Positions 57,057-64,000 of a DNA stretch of 64,000 nucleotides are shown piece after piece. Source of the stretch: Ailurus styani (Eukaryota; Chordata; Mammalia; Carnivora; Ailuridae); assembly GCA_002007465.1 (NCBI GenBank), contig LNAC01000102.1, positions 1,293,703-1,357,702 of the forward strand, read 5' to 3'. The notes below the pieces were generated by a model. It had not been told where the DNA came from and did no database searches. It saw only the letters and a program-made list of their open reading frames with translations. How positions within the stretch are numbered: the stretch's first letter is position 1; each line of letters begins with the position of its first letter. Both the position numbers and the translations under genes were made by a program.

Positions 57057-57797
57057 TGCTAAAATTTCTTATGTACTCATGTATTTGACTACTTTTTCAA
57101 GTAGAACCATTAACATTTTAATAATAGTTATTTTAAATTCACTGCATGATTTATGACCTCTAGGTCATCTCTGATTCTGATTCTGTTAATTGCTTTAACA
57201 ATGAATTGCTTTTTCTTAGCTTTTATGTGTCAGATAATTTTTATTGAATACTAGACATTATATGGAGAACAGTAGAAATTGAAGTAGGTCCTATTTATAT
57301 TTGGAGATAGGCACACCTCTTCTACCCCATGAATTTGGGTGTTGATTCAACCCAGTCATAAAATGACCTGTTTTTAGTTTTGTTGTTTCTGTTATTATGT
57401 TCTCTACCAGTTTCATTGTCCTCTAGGCTTACTTTCTAGTTTGGGTTGGGACTCTGTGCTGAATGCTTTTTGTTGTTTTTTTTTCAAATAAGCCTGATAT
57501 ACCCTCAGCTTTCAGCCTTCCCTGTGCAGTTATGCCACATTGGACAGCTTTCCCCATAATCTTGCCTCCTCCCCATGATAGCCTGTTATTCATTATTATT
57601 CAATGCTTGCTATATGTGGAGAGAGGAGGAAGTTTCTCTGTTGTTCTGGTCCAGCTCAGTCTTAGTTATACTCTGTGTGCCTGCACATTTGTGATGGGGT
57701 TTTTTCATGATCCTGTCCTTCCTCCTCATAATACCCAAACTGTGCCTTGTATCCTTAGTGGGTCTTGTTTAGGACTTTCCAGACTCCCCTTCCCTGC

Positions 57798-57799
<2 letters not shown>

Positions 57800-57836
<37 letters not shown>
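57800..57836 (+). repeat. (AC)n microsatellite
   Basis: About 18 CA units. The surrounding plus-strand frames (57463-57855, 57765-58016) are chance readings through old L1 and the repeat. Confidence 0.97.
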
Positions 57837-58559
57837 AGTAATAAGAGAACTTTAATGGTATTGATTGATATAGGATCTGTGTCTATGACTATTTCCTGTC
57901 TCTGTCTTATAAGGAGTATACCTTATAAGGTATTTTTCTTTTACCCATCCACCAGCCACAGTGGTACTGCAAATACATCCTGGGAGTATCATGGTTTACT
58001 GCCTCTACCTCCGTGACTTAAGGCTTTTATGTCATACAGGTAAAGGATCCAGGAAAATCTTCATGTCTTTCCCGCAGCAGCACTCAATCCCCTTCAGTGA
58101 TCCTGTACTCCTGAACGAAGGTCTTTCTGGTCTCTTGTCCTGCCTATAACCTCTTTTTTTTGTGAGCTCCCAGTGGAAACCCATGGAAAAGGATTAGCAG
58201 GTTGGTGCAGACTCATCTTGTGTTTGTGGCTCTCAAGTATCTATACTCTCACACTAGCCCAAACTTAGCCTTTTTATCAATCTCTTTAATTTTTAGCTAA
58301 ATTCTTCTTACATGTTTTTATGGTGTATATCATCTCATTTTCCCATATTATGCTACAGATGAGCCAATTCTCACATTCTCTCTTTCTCTTTCTTTCTTTG
58401 AAGCTGTCTGTTTTTTTATTTCAGAGCTTATGGGTACCTGGTAATCTTAGTTCTCTGATGGATTCAAGAAAATTTATGAGTTTGTAACTCATTGTTACAA
58501 ATTTGTTCTCATTGCTATGATAAAAAAACAACAACAGTATTTTTTCTAGCTTTCTACAT

Positions 58560-60250
58560 CTAAAGAATAAAAAGTTTTCTTCCTTATTAGAACTTTTTTT
58601 TCTGGGTATAGAAATCTAAGTTAAATTACTTTTTTCATTTGGTTTCATTTATTTAATGAAGTTCCTCCATTATCTTCTGGTCTCCATGTTTTCTCATAAG
58701 AAATCTGCTGACATTTTTATCTGTAGTCTTCTGAACATAATGTGTTCTTTATCTCTGGAGGCTCTTAAGATTTCATTTCAATCACTGATTTTTCGTAATT
58801 TGGTTATGATGTGTCTTAATGTGCTTTTCTTCATATTTATGTTCATAGAAGCTCATTAAGATTTCAGAATCTGTGGGTATATAATTGTCACCAAATTTGG
58901 AGACATTGTGGCTATTATTTTCTAAAATATTTTTTCTGTTTTGCCCTCCCTTTCTGGTATTCTAATAAGACATACATTATTAAATGATTTAATGTTATCC
59001 CACAAGTCATTTATCTTATGTTTGTTTTTAAAAATTATTTCTCTCAAGGCACCTGGGTGTTTCAGTTAAGCTTCTGACTCTTGATTGCAGCTCAGGTTAT
59101 GATCTCAGGATCACGAGATCAAGCTCCATGTCAGGCTCTGCACTGGGTGTGGGGTTTGCTTAAAATGTTCTCTCTCCTTCTGTCCCTCCCCATTCTCTCT
59201 CTCTCTCTCTAAAACAAATTAAATAAATAAATAAAAATTATTTCTCTTTGTTTAATTCTGGATAGTTTCTATTGCTGCATCATCAAGTTCACTAATCTTT
59301 TTCCTACAGTGTGTAATATGTTCTTAATCTCATTCAGTTACTTTTCATTTCAGATCATGTCTGTTTCAACTAAAAACTTGTTCTTTAATACCTTCCTTTT
59401 CTCTCATTCTCATGTTCATGTTTTCCTTTACATTCTTGATATATTTATAATAGCTATTTTAACATCCTTGTCAGTCAATTCTATTATCTCATCTCCAGGT
59501 CTGATTGATTTTTTTTTCTCCTGGTTATAAGTTGCTTTTTTCTGCTTTTTTGCATGCTTGGAAATATTTGATTGAATACTAATGTTATTAATTTTTACAC
59601 TGTTAGATACTGGATATTGTATTCATTTAAGTATTGTTGGGCTTTGGGGCTTGGAACCAGTCTGATTCTTTTGTGGTTAGCTTTTAAGCTTTCTGAACCA
59701 GTCTAGAATAACCTTTAGTGTAAGCTAATGTATCCCCATTACTGAGGCATCATCCTTCTAAGATTTATTTAATGCCCAGGTATTAAGAGTTGTTCCACTA
59801 TGGTTAGTTAGAACATAAACTATTACTTTCCTATGTGAGTTCAAGGATTCTTTAGCTTATTCCCTTTTGATGGTTTTTCTTCAGTCCCAGGAAGTTCCTT
59901 CCGTATGTTCACAGATCAGTACTCAGCCTTAAGACTTTCAGGGAACCCTCAGAAGTTTCTGGAGCAAGCACTCTGCCCTAGCTGAAGCTCTCGCCTCCTC
60001 ACAAATTCTAACTACCCTCATCTCTCTGAACTCCAAACTACCTCTTCAACTGAGCAAGACTTTGTTCTGGGTTCTCTCTTACTTTGCTATGGCCTGGAAA
60101 TTTTTCCAGGGAGTAAACTAGGGCAATCAGGGGCTCACTTTATTAGTTTCCTTTTTCTCAAGGATCAATGTCCTGCACTGCCTATTGTCTGAATGTCTGA
60201 AAATTGTTTTTTCTGGTTTCTAATTGTTTAAAGCAGGAGGATAAAGATAC
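58560..60250 (-). mobile_element. Second old L1 5' part (ORF1 and 5' region)
   Basis: 'cattatcttctggtctccat', 'aagaaatctgctgacatttt' and 'ggttatgatgtgtcttaatg' are the reversed ORF1-side L1M passage. The same passage occurs in another version near 56050, so this is a separate copy. It continues with 'tagtttctattgctgcatca' and an L1M 5'-type region to about 60250. A CAN-SINE lies at 59045-59232. Confidence 0.65.
59045..59232 (+). mobile_element. CAN-SINE, older type
   Basis: 'aaggcacctgggtgtttcag', 'ttctgactcttgattgcagc', tail 'aaattaaataaataaata'. The perfect 15-bp TSD aaaaattatttctct is at 59030-59044 and 59233-59247. Confidence 0.94.
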
Positions 60251-60379
60251 TTTTTTCTTTTACTTTATCTGTCACGTAGCCAACTTAAGGTTTTTAATGT
60301 ATGTATAAAAAATGGTAAAATATGTGTTAAGTCATTCTGATGGGCAAATATAGTATTAATTGGAAGAGAGTGAGATTAG
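60251..60379. other. Unassigned stretch
   Basis: Short AT-rich link between old L1 and L2 sequence. Confidence 0.4.
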
Positions 60380-60905
60380 GGACCAAAGTCATGTTAGGAT
60401 GCTAATAGTCCCAGCAAAATACAGTGAGAGCATGAATTCTTGACATGATATATTATATCCAAGAAGTGATAGATATAATAAATATTTAGAGCACTAGGAT
60501 CTAGTGACTGGTTGAATCTGGGAAAGTCAAATGAGATAATGAACACAAAATCATTTCCAAACACCCATCTGAAAATTTATTAAACAACAACTGTGTGCCC
60601 GGTACTATAGTCAGTTAACAGACTACATATATAAATAGGACATATTACCTGTACTGAGAGAGTTAGTAGATTTATAATTTTAAAACAATGTAGGGACTAA
60701 CACAATAGGAGTGCAAACAAGGTACTATATTTCATATATAATGGAACAAAAACAGTTCAGGGGAGTCAAAGAAGCCCTTAAAGAAGTAGTCATGTTTGAC
60801 AAAGCTCTTGAAAGGTAAGTGGGAGCTCTTCAGACAGATAAGGAGGAAAGGGACATTGCAGGCAAAGAATAATAAAAGCATAGTGATCTCCAATAACAAA
60901 GATAG
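60380..60905 (-). repeat. L2 LINE fragments
   Basis: 60380-60545 reads as reversed L2 ORF2 ('taggatgctaatagtcccag'). 60575-60905 reads as the reversed L2 3' end ('caacaactgtgtgcccggta', 'gtcatgtttgacaaagctct'). The order shows two separate L2 pieces or a rearranged one. Confidence 0.5.
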
Positions 60906-61529
60906 TTTCACTGTAAATGAAATACAGAATATGTTGGATACTCAAGGTATATAAATATCAAAATGTAATATTATAAAAGCAAGATATTATTATTGCATCT
61001 CTAAGGATTGTTTCTCTACATATATACACATACATTACATGAGATGTGTAAATAAGTTTTGGTGATGCCATGGTGCTCAAAGTAGAGTCTGCATCATTAG
61101 TTACATAGAACAGAAGAAATCAATATTTATGCCTACTTTCAGTCCAGGATACAACAAATGCAATTACTTAAATGTCTGCATTAATGTACCAAGATAAAGT
61201 TCAAACTATCCTTGTACTTGAAAAGAAATAGAAATAAATATTTTAAATGGTTCTATGAAATAAAGAAAGGTTCATATAGCATTCTTTTTTTTTGAAGTTC
61301 CTTTTCCGTTGGTGAATTCATTGGCAATCATCGCTACCCATCAAAATAGTGTTCTTTTTGTTATTTGTCTCCCTATCCCAAAGAAACACATAGAGCTTCT
61401 TCTTGATGTTTCAGTTTCAAACATTCTGATGTTAACTTTGACTCAATCTACCTGTTTTCATTTGGACTTCCCATCTTAAATTGTGTCTATTGTTTTCTCA
61501 AGACTCTCTACTTAATCGTCTCCAAAAAA
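60906..61529. other. Unassigned stretch
   Basis: No gene or named repeat is identified. Confidence 0.4.
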
Positions 61530-61975
61530 TAACCCCCCAGTCAGTTGGTATAGTAGGGGGTTAGTCCCCTGTAGTGCAGAGTGGTGGAGGTGTCTGGGGG
61601 CGTAGCTGCTTCTTAAATAGACTTTCAGCCAAGTCTGTCATTCCCTGACATTTACCTTCTCTACCAGAGGTGCCAGACAACAACTCCTGAGCCTTTGGAG
61701 TGGGGGTGGGGACAAGATTCTGCCTTGCAAATTAGGCTGCCTCTTGGCTTTTCCCCACTGTGGCTTCAGCTTTCCTGAGTCAAAGTCAGTTGCCATTCAT
61801 CTTACTTCTTTCCAGCTTCCTATATTCTGACGCTATTGTTTTACTCTTGTTCTCTTTGTCCTTGTGGGTTTATACTTTATTTTTAAAAATCCATTTACTA
61901 TCACTATAGTGGTCTTCAGAAGGGACCTAAAAAATACATGTGTGCAATGTTTCCTCTTTAACTCCTTTTTCCCCT
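61530..61975. repeat. Old interspersed repeat, class unsure
   Basis: 'agtgcagagtggtggaggtg', 'agaggtgccagacaacaact', 'cctgagcctttggagtgggg' and 'gtgggtttatactttatttt' follow a common ancient mammalian repeat that I cannot name safely. A partial second copy of its final portion may lie at 62665-62860. Confidence 0.4.
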
Positions 61976-62239
61976 TTAGTTCATTCTTTTTTAATATCTA
62001 TGTCTTTGTATTTTATAATGTACATAATATATTTATACAATAATACATATAATTTATAAATAAATGCCCTCTTTCACATTACTGAACTTAAATCATTTTT
62101 TTTTCTTTTTACAGATAATGCTATATGATTCTAAAGGTTTGGAGACCACTAGTTTCCTGGCCTCTAAATGATGAAGTCCTCCAGGACTCAGAGCTTGGCA
62201 TATTTCTCTCTCTGTACTCCCCCAGGTGATCTTGCCTAA

Positions 62240-62440
62240 TCCTAGTGTTGATGACTCCAAAGTGTATACATTTAGCCCAGATGTCTGCATTCTGCATTCT
62301 GTTCCAAATATCCAGATTCCCACTTGATATCTTCACCTGGATGTCTAATAGGTACCTCAGACTTAACATCCAAATAAGAATTCTTGGTTGCCACAACCCT
62401 CACACCTTCCATAAATGGCACCTTGTCCAGGCCACCCCAG
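62240..62440 (+). mobile_element. L2 ORF2 fragment, forward
   Basis: 'ttgatgactccaaagtgtat', 'tcttcacctggatgtctaat' and 'aggtacctcagacttaacat' encode the L2 reverse-transcriptase segment just after its catalytic box. The 62245-62577 frame shows DIFTWMSNRYLRLN. The reading is frameshifted in places. Confidence 0.75.
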
Positions 62441-62444
62441 TTTT

Positions 62445-64000
62445 AAGCCAAAAAATTTTACTGAATATCTGTATGATTTCAAAGCCTGAGAATTCAACGA
62501 TGAACCAAACTGAAAAGAGTGCTGTCATGCAGCTTACATTCTTGGGATACGGGAGGGGGATACAACAAAAAATTTAAAACTAAAAGATACATTGTGTTTA
62601 TATGTATCTACATTTATCTAGGTTGAGTGCTATTGAGAAAAATAAGAGGAGCTGATAGGGGGTGTGGAGTGGTGTGTTTTGTGTTATCTCTCCTTTCCAA
62701 CTTTCAAAATTTCGTCATTAGTGTCTCCTCTTTTGTTGTGTTTGTCTTTGTGAGTCCACGGGCTCAAAATACCTTCATTAACTGCCACTTAGTAGAGTTT
62801 GAGGAGAGTGCTGAAGGAAATGCGTGTGTTCAATCTTCCATCTTCACCTAGAAGTTGAAGGGTGTTAAGGGAGTATCTTTATGAGAAGAAGATATTCAAG
62901 CAGAAACACGAAAGAAGCAAGGAAGTAAGCCATGTAGATATCTAAAAGAAGAGCAGTCCAGATGGAGGGAGTTGCAAGCGAGAAAGGTCCTAAAGTAGGA
63001 GTGTGCTTAATGTGTTCAAGGAACAGCAAGGAGTCGTGTTGCTGAAGTGGAGTCGAGAGGTGGAATAGAAAGGGAAGATGGTCAGGAAACAAGATTAGAG
63101 AGGTAGCAAGGGACCAGATCATTTATTGGAGGCCATGGTAAGGACTTAGATTTTTATTTACAATGAAATGGAAAGGCTTTGGAAGAGTTTAAGCAGACAT
63201 TATTAAAATTATGTTTTAAATAAATCACTCTGGTTGCTGCATAATATCTTGTAGGCAGATGAAGGCAGAAGCAGAAACACCAGTTAGGAGTATATAGACA
63301 AGAGATGATGATGACCTGAGCTAGGGTTGTAGCAATAGAGGTGGTGAGAAGTGGTAGGAGTCTGGATATGATTTGAAGTTAGAGCCAGCAGAATTTTACT
63401 GATGGATTGTACGACAGCAGTTTCAAGTATATTTCAAGGTTTTTGACTTAAACAAACAGAATTATGATGTTACTGAAGTGATGATGTTTGTAGCTAGAAC
63501 AGATATGGGAGGGTTGCAGGGAGATAGGAGCTCAGTTAGACATTAATTTGAAATTAATGTTAAACAACTAAGTGGTGATGTCAAGTGATTCCTGGATATA
63601 TGAGTTTGGGGTTTCAGGGAGCAGTCAGGTGGAAGATACTAATTGGGGTTTATCAGTGTACGAATAGTATTGAAAGCCACCAGACTTGATTAGATCAACA
63701 AGGGAGTAAGTATAGTAAGAAGAGTTCCAATGAGTGAAATCTAGGAGGTACCAATGTTTACTGACTGGGAAGCTGTTGAAGAACCTGCTGAGAAGACTGA
63801 GGAAAGAGTGATCAGTGAAAAGGGAGAACCAAGAGAGCATGGGGCCTGGAAGAAAAATAAGTGTCTCAAGGAGAAGGGAGTGGTTGACGCTCTTAAATGC
63901 CACTGAGAAGGTGAGTAAGATCAAGTCTGAGAAACATCATTACATTAACAACGTGAAGGTCACTGATGACTTTGACAAGGTTATCTCAATGGAATGGAGG
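62445..64000 (-). mobile_element. L2 LINE, long minus-strand copy, runs off the window
   Basis: From left to right: reversed 3' end (62445-62660, 'gtcatgcagcttacattctt'), an intruding 195-bp piece (62665-62860), then reversed ORF2 to the window edge ('agcagtccagatggagggag', 'ggccatggtaaggacttaga', 'atcactctggttgctgcata'). The frame 63625-63924 shows reverse-transcriptase residues (FKSVNHSLLLETL, SWFSLFTDHSF), but the catalytic YADD box has decayed to YTDK. It is the longest L2 here. The element is long dead. Confidence 0.85.
62665..62860. repeat. Unnamed repeat piece inside L2
   Basis: This interrupts the L2 at 62445-64000. 'aactgccacttagtagagtt' and 'aatgcgtgtgttcaatcttc' recall the final part of the repeat at 61530-61975, with about 60 percent likeness by eye. 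Confidence 0.3.

Larger units (their letters stand above)
51955..58430 (-). mobile_element. Old L1 (L1M-type), near complete, heavily interrupted
   Basis: On the minus strand: 3' untranslated region (51955-52330, 'ttattgaagtacagtttaca'), the ORF2 C-terminus (to about 52515), a jump of about 1.5 kb relative to the full-length L1 at 15543, then reverse transcriptase (52560-54040), endonuclease (54260-54990, 'gagtttcttgtaaatagcat'), and ORF1 plus 5' region (about 55980-58430, 'ctgggtaaaatatcccagtt'). Five CAN-SINEs and one hAT element sit inside. No intact frame is left. The 5' limit is uncertain. Confidence 0.8.

Noticed and set aside
1..64000. CRISPR arrays, operons, ribosome-binding sites, phage or plasmid features
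   Set aside because: The window is vertebrate nuclear DNA. The only evenly spaced repeats are microsatellites and tandem duplications.

Overview
This window is nuclear DNA from a caniform carnivore, most probably a mustelid (weasel, mink, ferret, badger, otter or marten). I count 25 tRNA-derived CAN-SINE copies, recognised by a head like gcgcctgggtggctcag and a CT-rich, (AAATAAA)-tailed end. Several carry a young head variant (agtgggttaaagcctctgcc) and a tail ending in 'gcctacttgtgatctctctc', which I associate with mustelids. Carnivore-type L1, ancient L1M, L2, MIR, MLT1-type LTRs and hAT remnants fill most of the rest. I could support no functional protein-coding gene, no RNA gene and no prokaryotic or organellar feature, so the window is intergenic or deep-intronic. 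All frames with real protein similarity are decayed L1 or L2 reverse-transcriptase pieces. Repeat identities are recalled from family consensus patterns without a database search, so outer boundaries are approximate unless a target-site duplication (TSD) is given.

Layout. 1-9.8 kb: quiet sequence with MIR, three old L1 pieces on the minus strand (3.2-6.7 kb), an MLT1-type solo LTR with a 5-bp TSD (7552-8012), a purine tract and a GATA array. 9.8-14.8 kb: two CAN-SINEs, a second MLT1-type LTR and an old L1-like 3' end. 14.8-23.0 kb: a nested structure in which an old L1-like element was cut first by an L1 3' fragment (itself cut by a CAN-SINE) and separately by a 6.8-kb full-length but broken carnivore L1 (15543-22318, minus strand, 12-bp TSD). 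23-30 kb: a SINE cluster and a 5'-truncated plus-strand L1 that contains an inverted duplication around a (TA)n tract. 30-40 kb: L2, MIR and SINE remnants, a possible conserved noncoding stretch (37.8-38.2 kb), and a very short L1 insertion ending in (AC)n. 40-51 kb: old L1 and L2, SINEs with microsatellite tails, and a 113-121-bp tandem duplication with the window's only N at its junction. 51.9-60.2 kb: a near-complete old L1M on the minus strand plus a second L1 5' part, both pierced by SINEs and one hAT element. 60.2-64 kb: L2 fragments, two of them in converging orientation.

Nothing here looks like a new biological system. The points that most deserve a check are the inverted duplication at 26953-27340, the duplicated block with an N at 46260-46494, the nested insertion history at 14.8-23 kb, and the candidate conserved element near 38 kb.
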